Origin: Sanghuangporus weigelae
Lineage: Eukaryota > Basidiomycota > Agaricomycetes > Hymenochaetales > Hymenochaetaceae
Assembly: GCA_033182465.1 (NCBI GenBank)
Contig: CP137322.1
Coordinates: 2,604,001-2,668,000 of the forward strand
Direction of reading: 5' to 3'
DNA length: 64,000 bases
The number at the start of each line of letters is the position of its first letter. Within the stretch, counting starts at the first letter, position 1. The position numbers were made by a program, and so were the translations under genes. Below, piece by piece: positions 12,282-25,825 of the stretch. The notes beneath the pieces were generated by a model that saw only the letters and a program-made list of their open reading frames with translations, did no database searches and was not told where the DNA came from.

Positions 12282-12627
12282 TCATGCTACGCTCATGGAG
12301 CGAGCCCAGATTCGAAATCATGAAAAGTACTGTTGGCTACTGTCGTTGTTAAAAAATGATATTTATGTGAGTAATATGTGATTCTGTTGCTCTTGCATCC
12401 TGAGTTGTGCGTGCGAAAGCACGTATCGAAGGTAAATATATTGCGGCACTTTAATTTGAAGCGGAGGTTGAAAGAGGACGCGTGTTGAACCCGTGACGAG
12501 CTGATTTGCTTCTGCACGCGGCGCGCGTCTCTTCTCTCGAAACCATCCTCAGCTCTTCTACTACCAACATCTGGTCTTTAGAGCTGACTTTGTCTTGCGG
12601 TAATATCTTTTGTGACTCGCCTGCGTG
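12282..12627. other. Intergenic
   Basis: Promoter region of the following transporter-like gene. No other signal. Confidence 0.35.
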
Positions 12628-15600
12628 ATGGCGTCGTGGTCTCCCAGTGGCGACCGACCAGGTCGCTCCGACTCTTCGCTCACAGTCAATGACGACAATC
12701 GTAACCCATCCTCGTCCCAGCTCCCACACACACCTCACTCGTCACAAGGGCCGCAGCTTGGTCGCAGAGCGCTTACAGAGCTGGACTTGGCTGCATTTAA
12801 TCCTCGTCGGAACAGAGTCGCACGAGGCGGTGAGCGCGAGTGGACAGTGTTCGGCCAGCTCATGCAGGACAGCGGTCAACTCAGGACTCCAGACAGTTCT
12901 CACAGCATCAAGAAACGTCACTCGCAACGCAGCGTCCGAGCTAGCGCTCCTTCCACGACCATGCCGAGCCGACCTGACTCCGTATTGCAGGAAGGCACTT
13001 CGGTCGTCCAATCCCCGGTTCAAGGAACGTTTCCAGAACTAGAGGGGACCAACGCAGTGCACGCCGACTATGATCTAGATTCGGACTCTGACTCTGGCAC
13101 TGAAAGCTCCGCCTCAGTGCTACCTCCTCCTTCGGCGCCTCGCCGATGGCGTATACCAGAAATCCCTATTCTCTACCGTAACATCCTCAAGTGTGCCGTG
13201 GCGTACTTTCTCGGCTCCCTTTGGACATACGTGACTCCATTATCCCTCATGATTGGCAGCATAACTTCTGGTGGAGATAGAGTGCCTTTCCCTTCTGGCC
13301 ACATGGTTGCGACAGTGTAAGTGGCGTTACCTCGCCATGTGACCCTCAGCCCCTGACTATTTCGAAGAACGGTATATTTCAATCCGGCAAAGAGTGTGGG
13401 CGCAATGCTCGAGGCTGACCTCTTCTGTCTTTATGGTCTTGCGTGGGCATCACTCATTAGTTTAGGGAGCATGGCTATGTTCTGGTGGATTGATGTGAAA
13501 CCCGGGTGGGAATGGCTTGCAGACGTAACAGTGATTACCTGGATCGGGCTCGGGATGACAGCTGTCGCGTTCATGAAAGTATGGATGGCCAAACCGACAT
13601 TCAACACTGGTACGACGTCCTTCTTGTTATTATATTCCGACGCGTCATGCTAAGACTTATGGTAGCCTGTAGTATGACGTCGATTATTCTATTTGTTGTG
13701 TAAGCTAGCTCAACAAGAGTTCCATTTTCAAGATAGTGCTAACGCAATCCATCAGTGTCGTCAAGGAAGGCGGACTTGAAACGTTGTTGCAGGTCGCAAA
13801 AGTGGTTTTCGTCGGTTCGGCCATAACGAATCTTGTGTGTTATTCCTTATGGCCACAGACTGCATATTCTGGGCTACAGAAGAACATTACTCGCACTCTG
13901 GATTCCTTTGCAACTCTGCTTGACCTGCTAACTCGAACTTTCCTCATCTCGGACTCAGAAACAACCGTTTCTCAGAGTCATCTCCAACGTGCAGTAAACG
14001 ACCATCAAGCTAGTTTTACTGGCTTGAAGAAAAACCTGACGGAAGCACGGGGAGAATGGCTGCTTGGAGGTGCGGAAGCAGCGCAAGCTTATGAGGATGC
14101 TGTTGGTTGCATGAACCGTCTCGCCCAACATTTGAATGGGCTGAGAAGCGGAACGCGTTTGCAGACCGAGCTGGCACAGGCAGCTCGCGAAGGTCGGATT
14201 GTACTTGAGAGAAATCCATCTAGTTCTCCGAGAAAGAACGGGCCAGCAGAAACCACACAGAAGGATGGACGCATTGATGATTCGGTGACATTGCAGATTG
14301 CAGCACATATCTTTGAGGAGCTGATTGATGACTTGGGGCCGCCTCTCAAGGCTCTATCAGTAGGCCTTTCTAGTGTAAATTAAAAGATCTGTACTCACTC
14401 TTTACGCCAGAATTCCTGCACGAATACTCTCCGTCAGCTTCGCAAATCCTTTGCCGAGCGTCAAGATTCCAGACCAAGTGATATCCAGCGCTTCATCGAG
14501 TTGACGGATGGCATACAACGGGCACTCTTCACTTTTGAGAGCACATCGAATCAAGCGGTTATGCGCGTGTATCGACGCAGCAATCTTCTGGCGTCGGAAA
14601 CTTTCTCCTCGGCAGCTGAGTCAATTGCTGCCATGAATAGCAGGAATAAGGACCTGTTCAGGGAAGATGAAAATCAACTTCTTATGCGTTCTGGTGCAGA
14701 CGAGACGGTTTTCTTAGTTTACTTGTAGGTGTTTTCTCTTGCCTTTACCTGAGGAGCCTTGTAATGAAAATGTCCAGCTTTATTTTCACCCTGCAAGAAT
14801 TTGCGAAGGAATTAACGGCTCTTACGGAAACAATGTGCCGTATCTATGCGATCGAACATACCGTAAACGAACGACGGTGGAGGAAACTTATCCGATTTTT
14901 CTCTTTCTCGAGCTGTAAGGAAAGAACAATGGGACTTCCGGCAAGTGCTAGCATGAAGCAGTCTAGACCAACACTTTCAAAGCGCTTTAGTATGTATTGC
15001 TACGCATGCATTAGATGACGGCAGCTGACATGTTCTATAGGTACGTTCATCTTGCCGAACGTGAGGCAACGTCACCCAATCTTTCCGAAAGTGCGCCCCC
15101 ACGCGCCAAACACGCTTTTAACCCCAGGGCGCGAGCAACTCAGCTTTGCTCAGCGTGTTGGCCAATCGATATGGAGACTGAACGAGACACTCAAGCAGAA
15201 CACTGTGAAATATGCCTTTAAAGCCGGTATGGCTACAGCGCTTCTTGCGTCACCAGCCTTCTTTGATAGAACGCGTCCGATCTTCACTGATTACCGTGGA
15301 GAATGGGCACTGATTTCGGTAACCGATAATAACTGACCGTTGAATACTCTTTTTACATTACTTCTGTAGTTCTTTGTTGTCATTTCCCCTACTATTGGAG
15401 CGGTAAATGCCTTGGCACTGTGCTGCCCTGTTATTCGCGCTGATGAAATTCCTTTATTCCGAAGACGAACTTCCTTAGCCTTCATCGGGTTCTCGGAACT
15501 TTGTGAGATTTTCGCTCACTACTGCTTGCCGTATCGCTGACAGAGATTTTCTCTTTGGGCCTCAGGTTTGGTGCCGTGGTGGCTGTCGCCGCTTTCACTC

Positions 15601-17014
15601 TGTTTCCAGAGAACCCGGTTGCATTGTCCATTTTCGGTTTTTTCTATTCCATTCCATGCTTTTACTACATCATCGCAAAGCCTCAATACGCGACAAGCGG
15701 TCGCTTTGTCCTTCTGACGTATAACTTGACATGCTTATACTGGTACGTCTATAGCGCATTAGATGTTCTGACGCTTGATAATCTCACCGATAATTCAGTT
15801 ACAATGTCCGTCAGGACGATGTTCCAGTAATGGATATCGCATTCCGACGAACCGTCGCAGTAGCCACCGGTGTAATTTACGCCGGGGTGATATCTCGGTT
15901 GTGGTGGCCCTCGGAAGCTCGCAGAGAGCTCTCGAGCGCATTGAGCTCGTGAGTTTTGTTTACTGCTCTTGATACACCTCGCCTAACCATCCTGGTAACA
16001 GGCTTTGCCTTAACATTGGTTGGCTTTACACTCATTTGGTCGCTGCCAACTCCGGCATTCTCGTCTGCGCGTCTCCTTCACGAAGAGATTTGTATCGTGG
16101 AGCACAGGAGGCAGTGAATGGCATTGAACAGGATCTGGTACAGTACACTGGCACGAGTAGTAGTATGGAGACAGCCCGGTTGTTACCATCCTTAGTCAGC
16201 GAGAAGCTAAACGGGTCAATACAGACATTTATGGCAATGTATGTACGAGTATTCATCCACGCATTTGTTACTGATGGAACATATTTTTAGGGAGTTACAT
16301 TTACAGATAAAAGTAATTGAATTACAAGAACTATTGAAACAGACCGCACACGAGCCCCGTCTAAAGGGACCGTTTCCGATAGCGATGTATCGCTCCATCT
16401 TGACGAGTCTCCAGACAATACTGGACAGGTTACATAGCATGCGTTGTGTTACTACGAGGGAGGAATGGTGAGTCCTTGGCTCATGGTCGAGCTATATCCG
16501 AAACTAATGAACCGCTTGGCAGGCATACTGTGAGCGATTGGTCTTTAACTAAAAGTACATTCGTTTACTTAGAACGAATGGGCAGTCTGTTCGTCAGGAT
16601 TTCGTTCTTCCGGTCAACAGGGAGCGACGTGAAATGGTTGGAAATGTGATCCTGTATCTCTCCGTCCTTTCGGCGGCTTTTAAACTCAAGACCCCTCTTC
16701 CTCCGTATCTTCCGCCTGCGGAGAAATCTCGTCAACGATTGGTTTGTGATGCTTTTCCCTTGGATGTACGCGTTGTGACGATTTATCACTTTCAGGTTGA
16801 GGCAATTAGAGAACTGGACATCGTCAAGAATCGCGATGTTCGGGGTTCGCAGCAACTGCTATTCTTCGCATATGCGCTGACTATGAAAGGTGTGGTCCAG
16901 GAGCTAGACTTCCTTGGAAGAACGCTACAGGATGCCTTTGGTGTTATTGGACAATCGAGAGAGGAGTTTGAGGCCATGTTCAGATCTAACGGGCAAATTG
17001 ATAAGTTAGTATGA
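12628..17014 (+). CDS. Putative ER transporter-like membrane protein (6TM N-terminal, DUF2421/Bre4 group)
   Basis: Large multi-exon gene of at least nine exons. After a Ser-rich cytosolic N-terminus of about 185 aa come hydrophobic blocks typical of this family: ILKCAVAYFLGSLWTY, LYGLAWASLISLG, VTVITWIGLGMTAVAFM, VVFVGSAITNLVCYSLWP. A cytosolic middle part follows (SLINITRTLDSF-like, SGLQKNITRTLDSFATLLD). A second membrane block appears near 15,230-15,900 (FKAGMATALLASPAFFD, GAVVAVAAFTLFPENP, SIFGFFYSIPCFYYIIA), then a DUF2421-like C-terminal domain. It ends at 17014 (NGQIDKLV). Members resemble brefeldin A-sensitivity protein 4 and aromatic-acid exporters; the transported substrate is unknown. 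Exon edges after 14,400 are approximate. Confidence 0.85.
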
Positions 17015-17480
17015 TAGCACACTTGTATATGTGTAGCATGGGTTAGTTTCATTTGACGAACATGGATACGCTAATTCGCTGCATTTTCTTATCACTGTCT
17101 TGAATCTTCTACGGACGGAATAAATTTTTACTGCGAAGACCTTATAGAGTCCATATACGGTATCTACTTATATTACACGACGCACGGACCACGGACGCGA
17201 GAGGTATATAAAGCTTGCAGAATGCGATTTCGAAACCCTCAGACTATACTCAGCTAGGATCTATTGTATAGGTGCTAACTCGAGTCTCGCATGTTTACAC
17301 ATGCCACACCCTTCAAATCCAGTAGATGACATCCGCGCTGCCTCGTCACACTGAGAACTATGCCTGTCTGCTTTCCAGCATCGGGCTCGAGGACGTTTGG
17401 TTTGTCTTGCTATTACATTACTCCGTGGGTGTTGGGTGAGCGAACCAGCGAGAGCAGTGTTTGTCTGATGGATTTCTTTT
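17015..17480. other. Intergenic, left flank of transposon T1
   Basis: Nothing recognised before the TTA at 17481-17483, which is the left target duplication of T1. Confidence 0.5.
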
Positions 17481-17483
17481 TAG

Positions 17484-17497
17484 AGCCTGTTCGGGTG
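17484..17497 (+). repeat. T1 left terminal inverted repeat
   Basis: GAGCCTGTTCGGGT, preceded by TTA. Identical, inverted, to 28227-28240. Confidence 0.85.
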
Positions 17498-17600
17498 CAG
17501 TAACTCATGCAATCTCTATCTTGCTCTATCTCTATCTGGCACTTTACAAGATAAAGATAGAGGGAGAGGATCATGTGTACCAAACGTCTCTGCCTATTTC

Positions 17601-17639
17601 TGATGTGACACACTGATGTGACACACTGATGTGACATGA
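17601..17639 (+). repeat. Three tandem 13-bp units near the T1 left end
   Basis: TGATGTGACACAC repeated three times, the last one imperfect. It sits in the left subterminal part of T1, in a stretch that the right end lacks. Confidence 0.8.
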
Positions 17640-18512
17640 TTGTTCCTGCCGAGACTTGTGTATTAAAATCTCTTCACTGCAAAATGCCCTCTCCCTCGAC
17701 GTCGGCTGAAGAAGAACAATCCAGTCCCACCGATGCCTCAACGACCAGCTCAAAAGCAGTATTCTTCAATCTGGACTCTGACTGCAGACCGGCTTTCCTT
17801 GCCTTCTTGAGCATGTTAAGGAGGATGGTCTCTTGGTGGCTGTTTCATAAACAAGGAGTAGATATCATGTAGTTGCCGATCATCAAGCAAGTCACCTCGG
17901 AGTCATCATTGGTCGTGGATCAGTCAATTGACAACAGCCATTAATGGAGGGAGAGGGAGAGAGAAAGTATGGAGAGGGGAAAGGCATTTATTGCAGAGGC
18001 CATGCCAAGAGATTGAGATTACACAAATGAGATACAGGTCAGACCTGTATCTCGTCCATGACAAATTTTGGCAGGGAGATAGAGGAGGACCCCTGTCAAT
18101 GCCAATAGATGCCTGCGCCCATTCCGGATAGAAATTTTCGAAATTTGGGCATATGTCTGAGGTTTTCTGGATATTTTCGGCCAAAAGTAGGGCTCAGGCC
18201 TGAGATAAATTCCAGATGAAATTCCGACCAAAATCAGGAGGCCTCATCCATTCCGGATAGTCAATCAACAAATCAACAGGGTCGGAATGGACACATGACC
18301 GGGTCAAGTTGTGTTCTGTGAGACTTATTTACTTTATAAAGCATCTGTAATGCGGTATTAGACTATAAGTTATAATGAAATGAATGTATTGCACAAGAAT
18401 GATAAGACAAAATATTGGAGTTGATCCAAGGGACCAAAACCAACCAAACACACCCAACCAACAATACAGCCAACCAGCCCAGCAAGTCCAGACAAACAGC
18501 AAACATCACACC
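17640..18512 (+). other. T1 left subterminal region
   Basis: Mostly non-coding. A short open frame at about 17684-17872 (MPSPSTSAEEEQSSPTDAST...) is unrecognised. A hairpin (GAGATACAGG/CCTGTATCTC, about 18029-18053) and the inner inverted block at 18086-18115 match the right end in position and type. Confidence 0.5.
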
Positions 18513-21093
18513 ATGCCAAGTGGATGGAATGAAGAGGACTGGATAGGACGAGGCCTAAAGTATGAAATTTGTGCCGAATTTCCTGCAGTGAAGGCACAGC
18601 GAGACATTCTTCTTCATATACCCAACACCTTCAATCAGGCTAGGCCGCTTCCCAGTTTGTCTGTGAAGACCTTACTTTGCCAAATGGAATGCGTTACGCA
18701 GGGCGAGGCCTACTGCCCAACAGCTGCAGAGGAGCTGTTCAGTAAGGAGGGCCCAAACACAGACCTGGGGCAGCTACTCAGTGCACCTATTCTGCCACCA
18801 ATAAATACCCTAGAGGAAATGTGGAAGTCTTTTGGTCAGTTATGGCTTGAAGGAGGGAAATCGATCATGGATTTTTCTCACCTGGAAACTCGATACCTAT
18901 TCAATGTACTTATCATTTTTTGCAAGCTTGCACTGGTGGCTGTATTTTGCAAAGACTGGTATTGTGCAGAGGAATGGATGGCGCACGGGAAACGCACCCC
19001 CGGTGTAGTGCGCCGCACTTGCCTGTACCGGTACGTCGGTACAGGCCCCTCAGTACTCTGTACAGTATACCATCGTGCGGCGACCGCTACACCTCCGCCG
19101 CTCCTTAAGACCCTCCAAACCGCCGCTCCTTGATTCGCGGCTCAACCAATATGTCCGCCGCCTCCCGTCCTTCGAAGACTTCCCAAACCGAGTATGCTTG
19201 GCCAGCCGCACTTTCTGATACGCGGGCGCCTGGAACGTTGCAGCGGATGTATCGGCTACGGCGGCGGAAGGATATTGAACCGTATAGCCGATGGAATATT
19301 TGTCGGCTCCTGTTGATTGGCTTATCCGACGTCGGGTAGCGGTTTTACAAGGTCCCAGGTACCACGTTTCATGTTCATACTATGCTGCTTCGTGCGCCGA
19401 GTCCGATTGTCAGACACGGCGGCCACTCGCGTATTCCCCTTTTAGTATTATTGCCTCCCCTGACGTTTCATATCCGTGTGGTGCGACCACTTAGCGATCC
19501 AAGCGCGCCCAATGATGATGCGCCGCACCAATCACTGCCAGCCCGATCAGCGCGCGCCCGTGTCTTGGCAGCTTCGCGGCGCGCCCCGATCTTCGGGTCC
19601 GCACCGATTGCGCGCCTGTGACGTGCCGTCACTGTCGCCGCCTCTGTGACGCTCTTCCCCAGCATTCCCCAGTATATATAGACCTCATGTATGTAGTGTT
19701 CAGAAGCAGTAGTTCGGAATAGATCTCAGTGCACTCCTCTCGTCTCTGTTAGCCCCTTTTTGCTCTCTATCGCCTTCACCGAAGACCGTGTGCCAACACA
19801 AGACACCGCCCCCATTTAAGGGAATAACAGGGGCACGTGCTCACTCACCACTGCGCAAGTGATTGGCAGAGCTATCCCCCGTCCTGGGAATCGGCAGCCC
19901 CATCGCCCTCTTGACAATCGGCGACACCGTCGCTCTCCTGGTAATCGGCGGCACCGTCGCTCTACTAGTAATCGCCGCCGCTCGCAGGACTCGACAGCGC
20001 CGTCGCTCTACTACTTATTCGCGACACCGACATCTTGACTCGTCGGCGGCTCTGTCTCGCACATTATCGGCGGCGCCCCCTCTATACGCGGATCATACCA
20101 TAGCCCTTACGATTGAGCTCTCCCCACGACTGAGCGCGCATCCCGATCGGCAGCAGTGCTTCCGGGTCAAATTGTCCGCCACGGCACCGAGCTGTCCAGG
20201 AGGTTTAGCCACGAGTTGGATCCCTTCTTACCTCTCCGATCTTTGACACCACCGACGCCTCCCTGTGGTCGAACGCCGTCGCCTTTGCCGCTGCTTAAGA
20301 GGGTCTGATAGTCTACACCGGTATTACAGAGGCTGAGGCTCTCGCGCATCGACTTATGTTCGCGACTCGGTAGGATGCCGACATTCGGGCAGTTTATACA
20401 ACTGTCCCATTATGAGAACTGATTGGAATTCTGGGAGATGGAAGGCAAAGCTGGCTGAGTGATGGCCATGTTGATATTCTAATGCAAGTACTCACCGATC
20501 GGTCTGAACGTGAACTCAAGGAGAACGATGTCATTATTGCTCCGTGCGTCTTCTAGCAATACCTCCTAGAGGCATATCGGTATCGGAATAACGAGAATCA
20601 TTGCAATGTATCTTTGTTGAATCAATATAAGCAGGAAATTTTGAGTGGAGGGAAGTGGTGTTTGTTTTTTACAGGTCATATAAATGGCAACCATTGGGTC
20701 TCATGGATGTTCATCTGTTCAGAGGAGCTGGTTTTGAGACATGGTACGTTGCCTACGAGAATGTCTCGTTAGCTCTAATTAATGAGAAAAAAGACAACTC
20801 TCTTTATCTTGAAGAGAGTCTCGTGGCCCCGCTGAAATCTGCCCTGCTTTGGTGGATTAATGGGCTTTTGCCTGATGAGACGAACTGTACATACATGGGA
20901 AATATACTGGCTCATGGCAGCCAGTCTGGGGACTTGGATTCCTGTAGTCTCATTTCATATAATACTATTGCGTATGATTTGTTCGGAGATGAACTTTGGT
21001 CGTTTCAAAACTGCAAGCGCTTCCGAATTGAAGCCTTCAACACTGTGATTATTCGACACAACGCATGGGTAAGTAGTACATTTGTGGGTAATT
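18513..21093 (+). pseudogene. T1 Ulp1-like cysteine protease gene, interrupted by an R1 repeat
   Basis: From the ATG at 18513 (MPSGWNEEDWIGRGLKYEIC) an open frame of about 160 codons continues with TAAEELFSKEGPNTDLGQLL and MWKSFGQLWLEGGKSIMDF. It is cut by R1 copy 1 and resumes at about 20410. The protease part shows FTGHINGNHWVSWMF (the His-Trp region of C48 peptidases), an Asp-bearing loop, and GDLDSCSLISYNTIAYDLFG around the expected catalytic Cys. Stops are present, for instance in the 20,550 region. Ulp1-type proteases are regular passengers of large fungal DNA transposons; whether they process SUMO or a transposon protein is not known. Confidence 0.6.
19002..20409 (+). repeat. R1 repeat, copy 1 (possibly an LTR-type unit), inside T1
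   Basis: Starts GGTGTAGTGCGCC. It shares order and motifs with copies at 25.8 kb and 55.1 kb: a TATA motif (about 19671), and a following section of short GC-rich subrepeats (GACACCGTCGCTCT and variants, 19,880-20,040). No open coding. It still has many CpG sites. It splits the T1 protease gene. I could not find a clean target duplication, so the right edge is approximate. The class is uncertain: a long solo LTR or a non-autonomous element. Confidence 0.5.
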
Positions 21094-24000
21094 GATGCGA
21101 GAACTTACTAGAATTCAGCAGCAATCCAGACCTGAAGCCATGAAGACAGTAACACCACCTGGTTTAGAACACATATCGCATAGACCATCTTGCATGCTTG
21201 AAAATGGACTGCAAGGAGTACACAGCACATTCATAGGACGTATTGATCAACCACAAGGACAAGGACTCCAAATTCCACTTGATTCTTATAGAATCGTGAA
21301 CCCATCATCTTGCTCACTGTTTGCAGAAATGGAGATCAGTGTTGATACGGACAGTGACATACCTGATTTCAACACCAATCCTGCTGATACCCCCGCAACA
21401 TTCTCCAGTTCTACAGAAGGCGATGGCGATGATGCATGTCCATCTTTGCAGGAGATGCATTCACAAGACAATGCAAATGACATACCCACAAAGAAGTTGG
21501 GTGATGGCACAACTTATGTGCCACCCGCTCATTTTAAAAGGCCGAGGGAGCTGATGGACATGGAATCACAAGATATCAGCGTGGAAGGGCACAATAAGAA
21601 GAAAACTTACGTTACAAGAGGAACGTTGGACATGTTTTTTGGCCGCACAGACCGTTCTGGACAGGACGAGGATGCAGGGAAGTGCATAGCAGTCAAAGTT
21701 TGGGACATGGAGGCAAAATATACCAGTCACGAGTTAGTTATGGGAGTCTCAAAGTCCGCGGTGTATTCGAAGAAACTGCGCAAACGGTGCATGTCAGGCA
21801 CCTTTGTCCCAAACAACTCGCATTTACACAAGTTCAAGCAGAACATACGTACAATTGATCCAAATGCACAGTTCAAACCAATGGAATGGCATGTACAGCA
21901 CTCAAAATGCTAGGGTTGGGTAAAAATAAAATCTGCATATAGTGTCATATACTTCAAAAACCACATACAGGTTTGCACTGCTGGCCCCACACTCGATGAC
22001 TTCGCATTCACTCAGGGGCCTGCTGAACCATCTGAGAGATTGCTCAACAAGCTTCCTTCCTGCCAGATGGCTCCTTGTTCTGGACTGACTGCTGACCATG
22101 ATCCTCAAATTGCATCATATCTCCTCAGGCCAGTAGCTCTTGGCGGAGGTGGTCATTCCAAGATCGCTATCGCAAGGGAGAGGTACGGGAAGACTTATGG
22201 GAAACTGAGCAAGCAAAGAAAACGAGAAGTAGACAAGCTGTAGGAGAATATGTGGATTTGGGTCGTCAATCATCAATTCGGCACGGTATTTTCTACTTCT
22301 TGCAAAAAAAACAATTTTTACTCGAGTTTCTGACATTACAGAGCAAACAAACAAGGACCAAATCTGCGGTCCTTGTACTTCTCTGTTGTGCAATAAGCAT
22401 TTTTGTACTGCTATCAGTGTTCCCAAGCCCAGCACATTGAACCTCAAGTTTGCGAACAGAGTGTACCAACAGGAGGCATTGGGCATACGCTTTGCGAAAT
22501 GTAAAGGTGTCTCCAAGCTCATGGATCCAAAGGTTTCTTCATTTTTCTTCATTTGTTCATGTACATTGAATTTCAAACTACAACTTTTACAGGACAGGCA
22601 GATTCAGGTCGCTATACGCTATGCAGTTGGTGTTGCAAATGGCAAGTTCAAAGAGCACGATGTGTTCACTGGGCTTGTCAACACTGTGCTTCAAAGGCTC
22701 AAGAGAGAGGAATGCGGCAAGCAAATGATGAATTTCAGATACCCGCCAGCATTTGACAAATTCATACAGATGGTCTTCCTTACTTGCCCACGAGCTTATA
22801 AGCTTATTGCTGCCCACTTCCCAGTACGGTCCGAAAGAAGCATAAGGTGAGCATTATTAATATTGCTGGAAGCGGTTCGACTGGCTGAAATGGCTTCCGT
22901 ATAACAGAAGAGCCAATGCGAAATAGCCCCAGTTCAGTCCTGGAATCTCATCACGCTGTTTTGATCTTGTGGATAGGTTCATGTCAGCACTGAATGTGCC
23001 AAAACGACATGTTGCTTTAAGTGCAGATGACACGAAGCTATTCGCAAATTTCAGCCCCTTCTTTGATCGAGAAACTAGCGAATGGTACATTGTCGGCGGG
23101 ACTGGAGATCCTCTCCTAGTCGTGGACCTGGAGCACCTGCATGAAGACCTGGAGAACGTGAAACTGCAGGGGGCAACAAAGGTAAGGGTTGTGAGTCCAA
23201 ATAGGCTTTATCTTGTTAAGCTCCTGATACTCACTCGTTTTCTGTTTTCTAGGTTCGCATCTGGTGCATCATAGTTCCGATGCCGAAGGTCCCTCCGATT
23301 GTTTTGGCAGCAGTGGCTCTCACAGACCATGTCAAGGCTGAAAAACTTACAGAGTATGCCCAGGAAATCATCGACGGACTAAACAAATAGGACATATGGA
23401 TGGTTTCATATGCATGCGACGGGACCAATAAGGAGCGCGTAACCCAGCGCAACCTTCGAGCTGACGTGCACGCTATGGACACACGAACAATACGTGCCCC
23501 TTCATGACTTGTTCCCGAAATCAAAATAAACATCCCTCTTTATCATAATCGGCCTATTGCACTTGTTCAAGATTCGCTTCATGCCAAGAAAACTTGTTGA
23601 AACAATCTTGAAAGTGGAATGAAGACTCTGGTGATAGGCAACCATGTAGCGGAGTTTAACCATCTGACAGAGATGGCCCACCACGAGAAGTCCCCATTGT
23701 ATCTTCATGATGTTGAGAGGCCTGACAAACAAGACGATTGTGCTGCGACATGAGTCTTTTCTTCTTATACTATAGGCTGGTTCATCGAGTATCGCCCCGA
23801 GAATTTGGGAAGTGTTATATATAATTTTGTTTTTGGGGAATTGGTGGATGGGTATCAGAGCCAGACTGCTTCTATCAGGGAGCGTGTTCGCATAGTCCTA
23901 CGCACTAAATATTTCTAGATTATCTGGGAAGATTTCTTACAGGATGCTAGGTACTCTCTTATGAAGTATTACTTATCTCAGCAGGCCCGGGACATCATTT

Positions 24001-25106
24001 CACAACTAGCCAATGGTTTTTTGGAGCTCATAGTCATATATCGAGACTATTTGAACAGAACATCGCCTTTGGTGCCTTGGCTACATTCGAGCAAAACATG
24101 CGAGCATATTTTTGGCGAGCTTTGAAAGGAAGTGAAGGATTTCAATTTTGCGGCATTCTTACACCTCATGCCAAAAACACACAGCATGGTACAGTACAGT
24201 ATGCAGCTCGGGGCTGCTTCTATCAAAGACCCAAAAGCACGGGCAAGCGGATATGCCCACAGATGGCTGGATTTGGAAGGACTAACCCTTGGAAACCTTC
24301 GTGATTTCCCCACAGATGATTAAATCAATGAGATCGCTTGCAAAGCTTATAAGGACGCGGTGGACTTGTGGGAACAACTTGGAGTTCATCCTGGAGATAT
24401 ACGCTTAAGCAAACGGTGTTTGTATTCTTGTTTATTTTTACTGTTTTACACTGATCCATCAATTCAGATTCAAAGAACACAAACGATGTGTGAGTGGATG
24501 GGAGCGATAGCGAAGACACTTTCGATGAAGACTCAGAGAACTCAGAGGATGAAGGGTTGACTCTTCTGTCGGTACAAGACTGGTACCAAGATCCTGAAGT
24601 TCTGCTTTGTTTCACTGAAACTTCTGATGGGGACGTTGGCTCTGCATCTACTGAGATCAATGAAACAGCTCGAGCCGTATTGGAGAAACTGGTTGCACAC
24701 AAAGAAGAGGTCTACAGAAACGGACCAAGTTGCCTTGATTCTGTAGAGAACGCTTCATTGAACATATCATGCGCAAAGGTGCTGCTGGACTTTGACACTT
24801 CACTTTGTATGTAAGTGAATCTCCTTGATGTCATTCTCGCTTTGAATCTCCTTAATGTCATTCTAGAAATTCACTGACATTACATTGCTTTCTTAGCCAT
24901 GAGATGGTAACACCATCAAACAAGCAAATGGACGAGTTCTGTGCAGAGTACGCCCGTCAAGTTGGCAAATGTCTTGCTGATTCACTTCCGCCTATTGCTC
25001 CTGAGACTTATCCATCTGCGAATGAGGATGAGCTCCGACTGCCTTCAAAAACGATGCTCGTCCTCCGCTGTGAGCATGAAACGCAATTTACAAAGAAGGC
25101 TGTACG

Positions 25107-25149
25107 CACAGCAGCAACAACAGCAACAGCAATAGCAACAGCAACAGCT
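25107..25149 (+). repeat. Imperfect CAG/CAA triplet run
   Basis: About 14 triplets of CAG or CAA inside the T1 transposase gene. In the coding frame they give an Ala/Thr run, in another frame poly-Gln. Probably a length-variable site. Confidence 0.8.
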
Positions 25150-25825
25150 GTTGTGCGCAAACCAGAAAAGCAAGATTTGGATGCTCGCCGATCACTTATC
25201 AAGAAGATTTACAAAGTCTTGAAGCTGCAGCAAGGTCAGGGAACCGGTAGCAGTCTAGAGTGAAAATTCAGGTGGACAGAAGGAGGAAAAAAGACAGGTA
25301 ATGCTGCAAATGCTGAAGCAGCAGCGACAGCAAAGAGTTCACAGGTAAGTTTGCTGGTATGAATCTCTTTCCGAAAAGATACTAATATTCTATGTGCTTC
25401 TTTATAGGCCAGTTTACGCTGCACCAGGGTATACAGAGAACTCAAGTTTTCTCAGATGGTCTTGTGTCACCTTGGAGGGGCAGATATCAGTAAAGATAAA
25501 CCTCTTCATCGGGGAAGGTTTGGGGTGGTATTTCTCAATGGTCAGTTGCTTGTAGGCAAAGGTACGGTTTCGTTCCGGCTACCATAAACTTTCTTACTTA
25601 TTCTTTCCCTTTAGTTTTGTCTATACTCACAAAATCGGGCGGTCAAAATGGCAAACATGTGGAATTGCAAGACGCAACAACTATTGGTCAGACCTTATAC
25701 ATCTCACTTCAAACGTTCGAACATACCTTGAATCATATGTTCTGTAAGGTTCATTTGTCTCGGTCTCACCTTCATGTTGATTCCTTTGCGCACTGTTATC
25801 CATATGAGCTTTTATTTGCACTACC

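Noticed and set aside
18384-18512. Start of the T1 protease gene at 18384
   Set aside because: The first 43 codons are Gln/Pro/Asn-rich and look like non-coding CCAAC repeats; the ATG at 18513 fits better.
19002-20409. Coding gene in the open frame at 19,863-20,246
   Set aside because: The frame is made of GC-rich subrepeats of R1, with no protein-like pattern shared with the other R1 copies.
25107-25149. Poly-glutamine protein
   Set aside because: The CAG/CAA run is read as Ala/Thr in the frame of the surrounding transposase, not as Gln.
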